The position numbers were made by a program, and so were the translations under genes. The notes under the pieces are model-generated. The model saw only the letters and a program-made list of their open reading frames with translations. It ran no database searches and had not been told where the DNA came from. A stretch of DNA of 64,000 nucleotides from JANSYL01 sp963921255 (lineage in GTDB: Bacteria > Pseudomonadota > Alphaproteobacteria > Rhodobacterales > Rhodobacteraceae). The stretch covers positions 744,001 through 808,000 of the forward strand of contig CAWUEW020000003.1 of NCBI GenBank assembly GCA_963921255.3. The letters run 5' to 3'. Below are positions 44,763-54,802 of this stretch, piece after piece. Each line of letters starts with the position of its first letter. The first letter of the stretch is position 1.

Positions 44763-45995
44763 ATGAATATCGCCTTTGTAGGCTGCGGCTTTGTATTCGA
44801 CATATATATGCGCACAGTGCGCGCACATCCGGAATTAAGGATCCGTGGTGTGTTCGATATCAAGCCCGAGCGGATGCAAGCGGTTCAAGCCTACTATGGT
44901 TTCTCGACCTATGACAGCTTGGACACTCTGCTGGCAGACTCAGAGGTCGACATCGTCATCAATCTTACCAATATCGGAGCGCATTTTGAGGTCACCAAAC
45001 GTGCGCTCGAAGCCGGGAAGCATGTCTATTCCGAGAAGCCGCTGACGAAAGACATGGCGCAAACGAAGCTTTTGTTCGAGACAGCGGAGTCCCATGCTGT
45101 GCGGCTATATGCGGCGCCGTCCAACGTCTATTCTGACAGCGTTCGTACGATTTTCGATGCCGTGGAAGGCGGGCGGATCGGTCAGCCAAAGCTGGTTTAT
45201 GCCGAATTGGACGACAACCCCATCCACCTGATGGATTTCGAATCCGTGCGCAGCCCGACTGGCGCGCCCTGGCCACTAGAGGAAGAAATACATGAGGGCT
45301 GCACATTCGAGCATGTCGGTTATCATTTGGTCTGGATCTGCGCCCTTTTCGGCCCAGCGGTATCCGTGGTCGCGGCTTCTAATGAACTACTGCAAGACAA
45401 GTCCGCGGCCACACCTGGCTTGAGCGGGACACCTGACTATTCTGTTGCGCTCTTGACATTTGGAGGTGGGCAAGTCGCTCGGATTACAACTACCGTGGTC
45501 GCCCCACGGGACCATCGTATGCGCGTCATCGGGGATGCGGGCGAGGTTGCTGCCGATAGCTATCGGCACTACCAGTCGCCGGTTTATCTTGAACAGTTTA
45601 CCAAGGGCAGCCTGAGTGCGCGGAAGTTCCAGACATTGCGGTCGCGTCCGTTTCTGGGGCGGATGTTCGGGATAGGCGGGCGCCGTCTGCCCTTGGTAAG
45701 AAACTGGAAGTCCGCTGCTGTTGAGAAAGATCAACAGATGCGGTCATCCTTTAGGCAAGGCGCCGTTGAATGGCTGCGCCGCCGCGAGGTCTATGCGCAG
45801 GACAAGCTGGTCGGTGTCGCGGAAATGGCCCGTGAATTGGCGCAGGGGCAAGATCAGTATCTTTCCCCCGATTTTCTGCTACACCTGAATGAGCTGACCT
45901 TGTTGATACAAAGTGCCGGACCCGACGGAATTGCCATGAAGCCGACAACAACATTTGCCCCGCTCGGGCCTGTTCCCGGTTCCATTCGCCCATAA
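44763..45995 (+). CDS. Gfo/Idh/MocA family oxidoreductase
   Basis: This 410-aa protein has an N-terminal Rossmann fold (GCGFVFDIY) and the family signature EKPL (YSEKPLTKDM). The family oxidises or modifies sugars and nucleotide sugars with NAD(P). I prefer ATG 44763 over GTG 44757; GCGAGGG lies just upstream. It sits between the polymerase-like and heparinase-like genes, so it probably makes a sugar precursor or modifies a sugar for the polysaccharide. Confidence 0.85.
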   Translation: MNIAFVGCGFVFDIYMRTVRAHPELRIRGVFDIKPERMQAVQAYYGFSTYDSLDTLLADSEVDIVINLTNIGAHFEVTKRALEAGKHVYSEKPLTKDMAQTKLLFETAESHAVRLYAAPSNVYSDSVRTIFDAVEGGRIGQPKLVYAELDDNPIHLMDFESVRSPTGAPWPLEEEIHEGCTFEHVGYHLVWICALFGPAVSVVAASNELLQDKSAATPGLSGTPDYSVALLTFGGGQVARITTTVVAPRDHRMRVIGDAGEVAADSYRHYQSPVYLEQFTKGSLSARKFQTLRSRPFLGRMFGIGGRRLPLVRNWKSAAVEKDQQMRSSFRQGAVEWLRRREVYAQDKLVGVAEMARELAQGQDQYLSPDFLLHLNELTLLIQSAGPDGIAMKPTTTFAPLGPVPGSIRP

Positions 45996-46020
45996 CTTCT
46001 TACAAAAGGCGCGCCCTGTC

Positions 46021-47718
46021 ATGATCGACCGGATGACCCTGCAAGCCTTGTCGCGCTTGTCGCCGAACATGATACTATACCATATCAAGCGTGTGTTGAG
46101 GAACAAGCTGAGCGCAAGGTTTCCGAAAGTCTATGCGCGCCATATCGGCAGGGTCATGGCGCGCGTGCCCGCCCTTGGATCTGGGAACACCAATCAAGCC
46201 ATGGCACAGGATGTGGCATGCTTTTATGATGAAGCCTATGCCAGCAAAACTCCAGATGCCGCATTGGGTCGCTTCAGCTTTCTGGGGCAAGACGTGGATT
46301 TCGGCAGCGCCGCCTCAATCGACTGGCATCACAAGGTGCCGTCAGAACAGGATTTTCACCTGTGGCGACAAAAGTTAGGCCATATGGGATTCATCTGTCC
46401 CATGCTAATCCGTGGCGACGCTGCCCAGCTTAAAGCTGTAGAAGCTTTCATAGACGGGTTTCGGGAGCAGGCTGATTTTGGGCGGCCGGAGTGCTATTCA
46501 TCCGTCTGGTTTCCGTATAGCGCATCGCACCGTATCCTTGCAATTCTGAGTGGTTACCTTATCGCGCGCGAAACGCGCAGCCTGCCCGAGGGCTTGCAAA
46601 CCCGTGTCGGGTCGTTCCTGCGTTGGAATGCCGCATTTGTTCTTGCTAATATCGAGCATGAGTTGAAAAACAACCATGTCGAGCGCAACCTGGCGGCGCT
46701 TTGTTTCTATTATACGCACGCGCAATCTGTTCCGGCAGTGATTTCCCGTAGGCTGGACCGCAATGTGGCAAAGCTGATCCGCGAGACGATCCTTTCGGAT
46801 GGCCTGTCTGCAGAGCGATCCGCCATGTATCAAGGCCTATCTGTGATGGCTTTGCAGGTGTTTGCACAGACCCCGTTCTTGTCCCCTGCCACGCGCGCTT
46901 TTGCCCAAGAGCGTTTACCGCAGGCGCAACGAGCGTGGCGCTTCATGACACATCCTGACGGCGAAATCGCGCTGTTCAACGATAGCTGGTTCGGAGAGGT
47001 TCCTTGCCCTGGCGATCTGATTGCGGAAGGAGACTTCGGGCAATGTGAAGTACTGCCAGACGCACAATATGGGCGCTTTCAGCAGGGTAGTATTTTCGCC
47101 CTGTTCGATGCTGGGCCAATTGGCCCATCCTGGAACCCAGGACATGGCCATGCCGATTTCCTTTCGGTAGAAGTGGATGTGGCCGGGTACAGGTTCATTG
47201 TTGATCCTGGCACGTATCAGTATTCAACGGGTCGGCGGCGAATGCATGACCGGGGCGCGTCTAGCCATAACGGCCCATCAATTGTTGGCTGGGAGCCTGT
47301 CAGCTACAAAGGCGCGTTTCGCGTTGGCACACTCGCCAGCGCGCGCCTCCGGTCTGAGAACGTATCTGAGGCTATGCTCTGTGGAGAACTCAAGGCTGCA
47401 TACGGCATGCTTTGCCGCCAAGTTACATTGAATAATGAAGTGCTGTACATTCACGACAGCTGGCCAATTCATCCCACTTCCGGGCGCGTCAGATTGCTCG
47501 TGCCCAAGTCGTGGCGGATCATTTCGCAGGGGGCCCAAACAGTCGTTTTCGAGCGTGGCGGTGTCGAAGCGGCGATCACTGTAACCTCGGGTACTATGGA
47601 CGCTGCTACCAATGGCCATTGGTCCTGTCGGTATTTGGAGGATATGCCCGCGCACACCCTCCACCTTGGCCCGTTTAAAAACGCCGACTTGCAGTGGAAC
47701 GTGTCACGCTGCAGGTAA
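46021..47718 (+). CDS. Heparinase II/III-like family protein
   Basis: This 565-aa protein has an alpha-helical N-terminal toroid-like region and a beta-sandwich C-terminal half. The signature region GHGHADFLSVEVDVAGYRF followed by VDPGTYQYS is diagnostic of the heparinase II/III family. Members cleave uronic-acid polysaccharides by elimination. In polysaccharide clusters they trim or release chains. I chose ATG 46021; a frame starting 66 nt earlier overlaps the upstream gene. No signal peptide is evident, so the location is uncertain. Confidence 0.82.
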   Translation: MIDRMTLQALSRLSPNMILYHIKRVLRNKLSARFPKVYARHIGRVMARVPALGSGNTNQAMAQDVACFYDEAYASKTPDAALGRFSFLGQDVDFGSAASIDWHHKVPSEQDFHLWRQKLGHMGFICPMLIRGDAAQLKAVEAFIDGFREQADFGRPECYSSVWFPYSASHRILAILSGYLIARETRSLPEGLQTRVGSFLRWNAAFVLANIEHELKNNHVERNLAALCFYYTHAQSVPAVISRRLDRNVAKLIRETILSDGLSAERSAMYQGLSVMALQVFAQTPFLSPATRAFAQERLPQAQRAWRFMTHPDGEIALFNDSWFGEVPCPGDLIAEGDFGQCEVLPDAQYGRFQQGSIFALFDAGPIGPSWNPGHGHADFLSVEVDVAGYRFIVDPGTYQYSTGRRRMHDRGASSHNGPSIVGWEPVSYKGAFRVGTLASARLRSENVSEAMLCGELKAAYGMLCRQVTLNNEVLYIHDSWPIHPTSGRVRLLVPKSWRIISQGAQTVVFERGGVEAAITVTSGTMDAATNGHWSCRYLEDMPAHTLHLGPFKNADLQWNVSRCR

Positions 47719-47727
47719 TGCATCTCG

Positions 47728-48561
47728 CTATTGTTGGCGTGCTGCGTCAATCGCTGCGTTAAGGTGTTGTGGCTTTGTTGTACCGATCAGCGTAACCGCG
47801 ATATCCGGGTTCACGGTAATGTCGCGGATACGCGTTGACACATGATTGGCCCGGTCATCGCTGTCAAGAGACAGGCCACTCAGGATTTCGCGCGCAACAA
47901 TTGCAACGCCCTGCCGCCGCGCGCGCATGATGAGCGGGTCATAGCTGGTGTCGCCTGGGTGTAGCGGAAGTTGGATTACCGAAACACGTGGATCATCCAG
48001 TGCAGCGGACACGGCGTCGTTGTCATCCGCCGAAACACCGATATGCTCGATCGTGCCGGCCTTGCGTGCCTCTTCAAGTGCTGCGACCGCGTGACCCTGA
48101 CGGATGATTGCGGCAGGCGGGCTGTGTAGCATGTAAATATCAACACGATCACGTTGCAATCGAAGCAGGCTGGCATTCAGGCTGCGCAGCAGAAAAGGGC
48201 CATCCCAGCGGGTTGGCATGGGTCGCGCGCGCGCTCTTGATACGCTCTGCCGTGCCGAAGGAAGTCTGCGGCTCAGCCAACGAATAACTCCTTTCGCTGG
48301 CGTTAGCATGCGGTGCTCGAGGGACAGGTATTTGCCACCCTTGGTGCAGATAATGCAATCCGTGCGCTTCCCGATAACGGACCCCAGATAGCGCTCGCTA
48401 TCGCCCTGCGCGTAGATGTTCGAAGTGTCGAAAAAACGAACACCTTGATCCAGCGCAGCTTGGATCAAATCCCGCGCCTCTGTGCCGGTCGCGCCATTGA
48501 CCGACCCTAGCCGACTGCATCCAAGCCCAAGCGGCAAATCAGATCGTGAAAGACTGGACAT
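47728..48561 (-). CDS. Aldo/keto reductase family protein
   Basis: This 277-aa protein has the AKR opening (LPLGLGCSRLG), the catalytic-Asp/Tyr region FFDTSNIYAQGDSERYLG and a C-terminal cofactor-binding region IAVTLIGTTKPQHLNAA. Reduction of a sugar or ketone intermediate with NADPH is likely. The start at ATG 48561 overlaps the upstream glycosyltransferase stop as TGATG. It is the last gene of the minus-strand polysaccharide operon and converges with the heparinase-like gene, 9 bp away. Confidence 0.83.
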   Translation of the reverse strand: MSSLSRSDLPLGLGCSRLGSVNGATGTEARDLIQAALDQGVRFFDTSNIYAQGDSERYLGSVIGKRTDCIICTKGGKYLSLEHRMLTPAKGVIRWLSRRLPSARQSVSRARARPMPTRWDGPFLLRSLNASLLRLQRDRVDIYMLHSPPAAIIRQGHAVAALEEARKAGTIEHIGVSADDNDAVSAALDDPRVSVIQLPLHPGDTSYDPLIMRARRQGVAIVAREILSGLSLDSDDRANHVSTRIRDITVNPDIAVTLIGTTKPQHLNAAIDAARQQ

Positions 48562-49844
48562 CACCCCATGTTCCCTTCGGACTTTTGCATGGCGGGCCAC
48601 CCCTGTGGCGGCGTCGCCACGGGTTTGCCGCCCAAAGCCGCAATCAACCGGATCGCGCGGCTATCCCATGAAAATTTTCCGTCGCACGCGTCGAAAGCCG
48701 CGTTCATGATTCTGTTAAGGCGCGAGAAATCATCTATCGCCCCTAAAACCAGACGCGCCAAATCAGCATGTTCCTTGGCCGCAAGATACCCTTGGCCCGC
48801 CTCGATCGGAAGGCCCTCTATCGCATCTTCGAGGCCAATAATCGGAAGGCGGTTGAAGACATGGCTTAGCAGGCGAAGCTTGAACCCGCCGCCGAGTGTG
48901 TCGACGATGAGTCCTGCGCGGGCCTGTGCGATGAAAGGCGCAGGATCGCTGACGAAGCCAAGGACGACTAGATCAGGGTAATCGCGTGCCAGTGTCTCGC
49001 GCAAGCCATCTGGCATATCACCCAGAATTTGTGTTTCTATCCCCGCTTCCAACAAGGTCGCGTGGCCGGCTTCCAGCCAGTCCAACAAGACTTGTTTCTT
49101 TTGTGCCGAGCGGCGCCCCCCGAGCAGAAGCAAGCGCCGCGGCGTCGAGGCATCAATCTGGCGCGGGGCGGCGATCATCCCATCATAGCCCGGTGTCTGC
49201 ATCAGATAGCTTTGTGCCGGGGCAATATCTCGATAAAGCTTTTCGTCGTCAGTGTTCAGAACGGTCACCAAATCAGTGTCCCGTACCAGCATGTCTTCTG
49301 CATGTTTTATCTTGAGCAGGTCCCACCGCGTCGCCAGCCGTTCGACCCAGCCCATGCCATAAGCGCCGTATTTCTTGCTGCGCGCGTTATACTCGTGCTC
49401 ATGTGAAAAATGGACCAAAGCGCAGCTGGGGTTAAGCCGTCGGTAGGCCAGAAGCTTTGGCATCGCATGAGCCGTGCCGATATTATCGACAACGATCGCA
49501 TTCCATTGGCGTTTCAACAGCTTGTCCAGTCGGTCGTGATAGTCGCGTTGCGCCCCTTTCCACGCAATTAATGGCCAGCGTGACAGAACAGAACCCTTGC
49601 GACCAATACGCTCCGGTCCGGTAACATGCCATTCGGCCTTGGCATTGCCTTGGTGGACTGATCCGCTGTCGGCACACAGGACTGTCACCGCAGCATGGGC
49701 TGCAAGCGCCTCTATCATGCCGCGCGAATAGACGGCATCTCCTGCCGTCGCAGGTGGATAGGGCAGAACCTTTTCAAGCAGCAGAATTCTGAATGGCTTT
49801 GTCGTCACGCTTGGTGTCCGTGTTTTGATACCGGGTTGCGCCAT
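48561..49844 (-). CDS. Glycosyltransferase, GT4-like
   Basis: This 427-aa protein has a GT-B arrangement: an N-terminal acceptor domain (LLLEKVLPYPPATAGDAVYS) and a C-terminal nucleotide-sugar domain (LLLLGGRRSAQKKQVLLDWL; GFVSDPAPFIAQARAGLIVDT). It adds one sugar to the repeat unit. Donor and acceptor are unknown. It starts 3 nt after the upstream glycosyltransferase stop and overlaps the AKR gene. Confidence 0.78.
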   Translation of the reverse strand: MAQPGIKTRTPSVTTKPFRILLLEKVLPYPPATAGDAVYSRGMIEALAAHAAVTVLCADSGSVHQGNAKAEWHVTGPERIGRKGSVLSRWPLIAWKGAQRDYHDRLDKLLKRQWNAIVVDNIGTAHAMPKLLAYRRLNPSCALVHFSHEHEYNARSKKYGAYGMGWVERLATRWDLLKIKHAEDMLVRDTDLVTVLNTDDEKLYRDIAPAQSYLMQTPGYDGMIAAPRQIDASTPRRLLLLGGRRSAQKKQVLLDWLEAGHATLLEAGIETQILGDMPDGLRETLARDYPDLVVLGFVSDPAPFIAQARAGLIVDTLGGGFKLRLLSHVFNRLPIIGLEDAIEGLPIEAGQGYLAAKEHADLARLVLGAIDDFSRLNRIMNAAFDACDGKFSWDSRAIRLIAALGGKPVATPPQGWPAMQKSEGNMG

Positions 49845-49847
49845 GGC

Positions 49848-50975
49848 TCAACGCGACGCCGCGGGCGTCCAAGTCTGAAAAGTCTGCCCTCGTAGCGCTT
49901 TCATGACACCAAGCAAAGTGGCCATCATGGCCAAAGCAATTTCCAGTACCATGTCCAATGGCTTGAACCCAAGCCGGGGACCGAGCGTCAATCCAAGTAC
50001 AAACGCCAGGGCTGTGGCAAGTCCCACCCAGACCGACACGACAAAGCACAGCGAAAGCATCGCAACCACATTGAGCACAAGAAACAGCCCTCCAAACCAC
50101 CGGATCATCTTGCGCGAGGTATATTTGAACCTGTCCAGGAACGACATGCCGCGCAATTGCGGGCGCAGGAACATGTGCGTATGGAATGCGCGCGCAGAAA
50201 TGCGAACCTTGCGCGAAAACTCGTCCTTCCGGGACGCCACCAACCGCTCATAGGCGATCACGTCATTGCATTTGATAAGCCGCATGCCTGCAAAGACCGT
50301 CGCCATCGACACTGTTAAATCGTCCAATACCGTATCGGGAAATTCCGGATAGAGCTCGCGCCTTATTGCGAAAATTGAACCGTCCGCCCCCATGACGTTC
50401 CCGGTTGCAGACTCGAAATCCTTGACTTTTTCTTCCAACCGCCAATAAGCGCCGCCTACCGATGCTGTCGTTGTACTGTCGTCGCCGAGATACTCCAACT
50501 TCCCGCACAATCCTCCGACGGTCGCGTCGGCAAACCACCCCCGGATTCGGGGGATGGCAGCCTCATCCAGCAGGACATTGGCATCTGTGAAAACGAGCAC
50601 ATCGCCCCTTGCTAGCGCCGCCAGTTTTTTCATGCCATGCGCCTTGCCCTGCCGTCCGGCACCAACAACCACTGTCAAAAAGTCGGGGCGGGATTGCAGA
50701 ACCTCGAGGGTATTGTCTGAAGAGCCATCTTCATAGGCAAGAACCTCAATGTCGGGGTGCTTGGCTTTCAATTGCTCTATATTCGCCATCTTCTCGTGAA
50801 TGGAGCGGGACTCGTTATAGGCGCAGAAAGCAAGCGTTACGGATACCTTCGACCTTGGGTCAAAATCTGGCACTGGTGCCCTTGGAACAATTCGGAGCAA
50901 AGCTGGGTAAATCAGGTATGGATAGATTACCAAACCTGAAAAAACGATCACTGCGACAATCAACGCAAGAACCAT
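49848..50975 (-). CDS. Family 2 glycosyltransferase, membrane-bound
   Basis: This 375-aa protein has an N-terminal helix, a GT-A domain (CAYNESRSI; YEDGSSDNT; FTDANVLLDEAA with the metal-binding DAN) and C-terminal membrane helices (about 300-355). The layout fits processive or membrane-anchored GT2 enzymes. ATG 50975 follows AAGGAG; the preceding TTG codon is not used. Sugar specificity unknown. Confidence 0.85.
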   Translation of the reverse strand: MVLALIVAVIVFSGLVIYPYLIYPALLRIVPRAPVPDFDPRSKVSVTLAFCAYNESRSIHEKMANIEQLKAKHPDIEVLAYEDGSSDNTLEVLQSRPDFLTVVVGAGRQGKAHGMKKLAALARGDVLVFTDANVLLDEAAIPRIRGWFADATVGGLCGKLEYLGDDSTTTASVGGAYWRLEEKVKDFESATGNVMGADGSIFAIRRELYPEFPDTVLDDLTVSMATVFAGMRLIKCNDVIAYERLVASRKDEFSRKVRISARAFHTHMFLRPQLRGMSFLDRFKYTSRKMIRWFGGLFLVLNVVAMLSLCFVVSVWVGLATALAFVLGLTLGPRLGFKPLDMVLEIALAMMATLLGVMKALRGQTFQTWTPAASR

Positions 50976-51025
50976 CAACTGTTTCTCCTTCTAGTCTTTT
51001 TGGGCGTTTTGCCGCGGACGATGCA

Positions 51026-52195
51026 CTAGCGGCCTGTCCTAGCACGCTGCGAGTGAACCATGCCATTCAGAATGTTTTCTACGAAAGCACTCGGCATATG
51101 TCGTTCTTCGAAGTCACCGTTTGGTCGTCTACTTTGGACCGCGATATTGGCTACCGCCTTAGCGATAAGTTCAGGTTTTTGGCAGTTTATAGCGGCGCCA
51201 ATGCCGTATTTCGAAACTTGGTATCCGATCAAACCGGTATCCTGAGCAATCAGCGGTTTGTTGGCGGCTACAGCCCAATGCATGACACCTGAAGATCCGA
51301 CATGATTCTGGTAAGGAGCCAAGATGATGTCAGCACCAGCAACCTCTGATGCAAGCTGCTGATCGGTCACAAAGCCGTCGTCCAGCTCTATGGTCGCGTC
51401 TGGCATTGATTGTCTGCTTGTCTCCAACGCCGACAAAAACGGGGCGCGTTCTTCTTGTCCCAATCGCCCGACAAAACGCAACGCAAAGCGCGCGCGATCC
51501 GAGTGTGAGAGGCAGGACCAGGCTTGCAGCGCTTCGAAAATGCCCTTGCGTCGGGTTAACGCGCCGAACAGCAAAACCACCTGTCTTTTGTCCTCGCGCG
51601 ACACTGGTTCTGCCATACGCAGGAGATCAAGTTCGGGTGCCGGGTCGGGAAGGTAAGTCAATGCCTTGGTTATGCGGCCCGCCAAGGTTAGTGGTGCAAG
51701 CTCATCCAATGTAAATAGCGGCCCGCCCGTCACGCGTCGCGCTAGCGAATATGTGCTCCAACGACGCAAGGCACTAATACTTGTTATTATGGACCGTGGC
51801 AGATGATGAGTGTTGGGCGGACGGAAGACAATTCCACTCACCCGTCCTCCATTTTGCACCGGAAAGGGGTCCATTGCAGCTGCAATCACCGCATGATCAA
51901 AAAACGGCAAGAACACAACACTGTCCCTAGAAAGATCCTTTGCCATTTTCCATTGCGCTCCCGCCCGCTGCCAAAGAGACCCGGTCGTCATTTGCTCTAG
52001 TGCCTCTGCAGGGATTATATCGTACGCAATACTCTGTGCTGTAACGATGTCTTCCACTCGCTCGAACATGGTTGGACTGGTCACCAGCCTTACGTCGCTA
52101 ACAAGGGGGTAGTGCGGCAAACGAAACAACGTCATGCGGGCCCAAAACGTGCAATGCCCATCGATAAGCGGCTCGAAATAGGTGAAGCGGGTCAT
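51026..52195 (-). CDS. Glycosyltransferase, GT4-like
   Basis: This 389-aa protein ends in a C-terminal domain with VVLLFGALTRRKGIFEAL and the ADIILAPYQNHVGSSGVMHWAVAANKPLIAQ region, typical of GT4 enzymes. The start at ATG 52195 is preferred over one ten codons upstream. A 50-bp gap separates it from the GT2 gene downstream. Donor and acceptor unknown. Confidence 0.8.
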   Translation of the reverse strand: MTRFTYFEPLIDGHCTFWARMTLFRLPHYPLVSDVRLVTSPTMFERVEDIVTAQSIAYDIIPAEALEQMTTGSLWQRAGAQWKMAKDLSRDSVVFLPFFDHAVIAAAMDPFPVQNGGRVSGIVFRPPNTHHLPRSIITSISALRRWSTYSLARRVTGGPLFTLDELAPLTLAGRITKALTYLPDPAPELDLLRMAEPVSREDKRQVVLLFGALTRRKGIFEALQAWSCLSHSDRARFALRFVGRLGQEERAPFLSALETSRQSMPDATIELDDGFVTDQQLASEVAGADIILAPYQNHVGSSGVMHWAVAANKPLIAQDTGLIGYQVSKYGIGAAINCQKPELIAKAVANIAVQSRRPNGDFEERHMPSAFVENILNGMVHSQRARTGR

Positions 52196-52231
52196 GCTCT
52201 TATCCAGACTTCTGAGGCAATTCAAACCACA

Positions 52232-53176
52232 CTAAAGAGATAAGGGCAAATCGGAATCACCATAAAACTCGACTAGAGTCGGACCCGAGGCCCTCATAAT
52301 GGCGTCTTGCTCAGCCACGCTAAGTTTCTGCCTCCAGGCATTAACAAGCTCACCAGAATTACGTTTCATGCTATGAAGAACTTTCTCTGGAGGCGCAACA
52401 ATATCTCCTGAACTCGAATCAAGTAGAAAGTCCGATACCGACTCGTTCATTCGCAAACCAAGATGTTGAAGGGCATCAGTGGCTACCTCGATAGGCTGCA
52501 TACAAAGGTCCTCATGCCGAAGGACTTTAACGGCGCCATTACTGGCCTTTGATTGCTCAACGGCGTTTTCATAAATGTGACGCCAAAATTCCCCAAACTC
52601 ACGTGCGCGCTGCGCCGCATCATAACAAATTTCACCCTTTTTTCGCGAGAATATTCCATTGTCTTTTACCTCCGGTGTTTGCCAGTGCATACGGCTCAAC
52701 GAAAGATACAATGAGTGCGGGTGCCTAATAAGGATCAACGTATTAAAATCAAAATGCTCCGATAGCCAAAGACCCATCCTAATGCCAAAAGGGTCCTTAA
52801 GGATAAGGTGCCGGACATCTCTATTAATCTGCCTTCGATACCTCCAGAAATCGGGTCCACCCAAAGTAACCAGGCGCCCAATCGCCTTAAAAAAACTATC
52901 ATTACTCCGAACTAAACGAAAATTAGCGCGACCCGATATAACCCGTGACACAACTTTATAGAGTTGATCCGGCGAATTGTTGTTCGTAGGGTCTGGATAC
53001 CAATGTGGTATGCCGCGAACGCCAGAATTATAGTTAAATGGTTCGTGCAGAACTATTGTGTCGTTTGCCTTAGCGCATGCGGCACCAAGCCATGTTGTGC
53101 CGGAGCGGTGCATTCCGGTGATCAGCCCAATTGATTCGTATTCTTTATTCCTCAATTCGAGCACCCCTTTGGCCAC
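52232..53176 (-). CDS. Sulfotransferase family protein
   Basis: This 314-aa protein has the PAPS 5'-phosphosulfate loop GMHRSGTTWLG near residues 21-31 and a 3'-phosphate-binding region around LILIRHPHSLYLSLSR. It would transfer sulfate from PAPS to a hydroxyl, here probably on a sugar of the polysaccharide or its precursor. It lies between the flippase and glycosyltransferase genes and is less GC-rich than the flanking chromosome. A second sulfotransferase is at 54803-55597. Confidence 0.85.
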   Translation of the reverse strand: MAKGVLELRNKEYESIGLITGMHRSGTTWLGAACAKANDTIVLHEPFNYNSGVRGIPHWYPDPTNNNSPDQLYKVVSRVISGRANFRLVRSNDSFFKAIGRLVTLGGPDFWRYRRQINRDVRHLILKDPFGIRMGLWLSEHFDFNTLILIRHPHSLYLSLSRMHWQTPEVKDNGIFSRKKGEICYDAAQRAREFGEFWRHIYENAVEQSKASNGAVKVLRHEDLCMQPIEVATDALQHLGLRMNESVSDFLLDSSSGDIVAPPEKVLHSMKRNSGELVNAWRQKLSVAEQDAIMRASGPTLVEFYGDSDLPLSL

Positions 53177-53304
53177 TGATCCAAAGCGCTTTAAAAGTGA
53201 AAACGCCGCTTAAAGCGAGAATTTCCGAGTGGTAGCAATTTTGCTTTATCGTGAAATTAGCATTATTCATCGAAAGGTCCGCAATATCGGTCAATATCTT
53301 CAAT

Positions 53305-54747
53305 TCACACCCGTCGCTTTCTTGTGCCAAGGAGTATAAATAATCCCATCGCGAAGCCGTTTGCGCCAATGACGATAATTAAGGAAATGCTGCTGGAGAT
53401 TTCGGTATATACGATTGTGAGTAGAATATTGAGCGCCACGGAAACTGATAAATGCGCCAACGCACCGAGCCCCTGCAAGTCCTCGACTACAGGTTTAACC
53501 AAGTTAAGTTTTGCAGAGCATACAAAAATTGCGGCCATCGCACGAAGAACTTGACCACAAGCATAAACGGCGGAAAAGAGAACGACATTTTCGGAAATCA
53601 TCATTACGCCACTACCAATAGTCAGAGTTGAGACCAAGATCGTCATCCCGGCCCGTCCTAATAGCTTAGCTTCTCCTCCTGCTTGTGCGGCCCAGTGAAA
53701 CGGCGTCCCTAGTGCGGTAATGATCAGTGCGGCTGTAAATAGTCTCATGGCTGATACGATGGACTGATCAACTCCGCCAAGCCAGAGGTCAATAATCAAA
53801 GGGGCATGAGCATACAGAATTACACCCGTGGGGACCACCAAGATTGCCTGTGTTGCGACGCTGTCGCGCAACAAGCGAACTGCTGAACTCTGATCATCGC
53901 TTTCAAGCAGCTTAACTAAACCCGGCAGCAATGCCCGGAGGGCTTCGTTTAAAGCTTGGTTCACGACAACCGGAATACGCAACGCAACGGTAAATGTACC
54001 AACTGCAGCCGGGCCCAAAAGCTGCGCTGTAAGAAGTTGTGAAAGCGGCTGATAGGCACGCTCTCCGATATTCAGAGCGCTAAAACCAGCCACGAGGTCA
54101 CGTATTGATGCAATCGGAGCTCCTGTACCGCGTAAACGGAATTCTCGGAATGTTAATATCACCGCTATCAATAGTTCTGCCAGACCGCCCAACACCAGTG
54201 CCATGCCAAAAGTAAGAATCTCAGGAAACGGCAGCCTGAGTTGAAGCAATGCAACGGCTACAGATGCTTGCACAGTTACTCGAATGATCGTTTTGATGTT
54301 GAACCAATATATTTGTTGCCGCCCCATTCGAATGGCGATCAGCCAGTTTGAAGCCAACTGCAACAAAGCCGCTAGACCTGCCAACAAGCTCCCCTGAACG
54401 ATCTCGTCTGCCATTTGAAATGCAACAGCCAGACACAGTGCCAACGCCGCGACGGTCATTGCTGCCAACCGAAGCAATTGGCGTAAAATGCGAGAAACAC
54501 TGGCCAACCCGTCTTTGGCGATCCGAAAGGTCAGTGCATTCACAGACCCGAAATCTAGGACCATTACCGTGAGCATCACCGCGCCAAGGAAGGCCCAATG
54601 GCCGACCAGTTCGATACCGCCGACCCGTGCAAAATAGCCTATCAGCAGAAAATTGACGCTCGCATTTGACCCAAAGGCAAGCAAAACAAAAATGCGCGAA
54701 AGGCGCATGTTTCGTTTGGATTGCGAAAGGCTTTCGTGCTCTGGCAT
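53305..54747 (-). CDS. Polysaccharide flippase (Wzx/oligosaccharide translocase)
   Basis: This 480-aa protein has about twelve to fourteen hydrophobic helices in the MATE/PST-like arrangement. It moves lipid-linked repeat units across the inner membrane. The N-terminal cytoplasmic part is short. It is encoded between the two sulfotransferases. Ribosome-binding sequence is weak. The base composition is lower in GC than in the flanking gmd/fcl genes. Confidence 0.82.
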   Translation of the reverse strand: MPEHESLSQSKRNMRLSRIFVLLAFGSNASVNFLLIGYFARVGGIELVGHWAFLGAVMLTVMVLDFGSVNALTFRIAKDGLASVSRILRQLLRLAAMTVAALALCLAVAFQMADEIVQGSLLAGLAALLQLASNWLIAIRMGRQQIYWFNIKTIIRVTVQASVAVALLQLRLPFPEILTFGMALVLGGLAELLIAVILTFREFRLRGTGAPIASIRDLVAGFSALNIGERAYQPLSQLLTAQLLGPAAVGTFTVALRIPVVVNQALNEALRALLPGLVKLLESDDQSSAVRLLRDSVATQAILVVPTGVILYAHAPLIIDLWLGGVDQSIVSAMRLFTAALIITALGTPFHWAAQAGGEAKLLGRAGMTILVSTLTIGSGVMMISENVVLFSAVYACGQVLRAMAAIFVCSAKLNLVKPVVEDLQGLGALAHLSVSVALNILLTIVYTEISSSISLIIVIGANGFAMGLFILLGTRKRRV

Positions 54748-54802
54748 CTTAGTTTTAAAATCCTAATTCATACAAAGACTTTGAAAACGAAGCGGATGAT
54801 CA

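Noticed and set aside
53145..53369. A 74-codon frame between the sulfotransferase and flippase genes
   Set aside because: It overlaps both neighbours' ends and has no family features.
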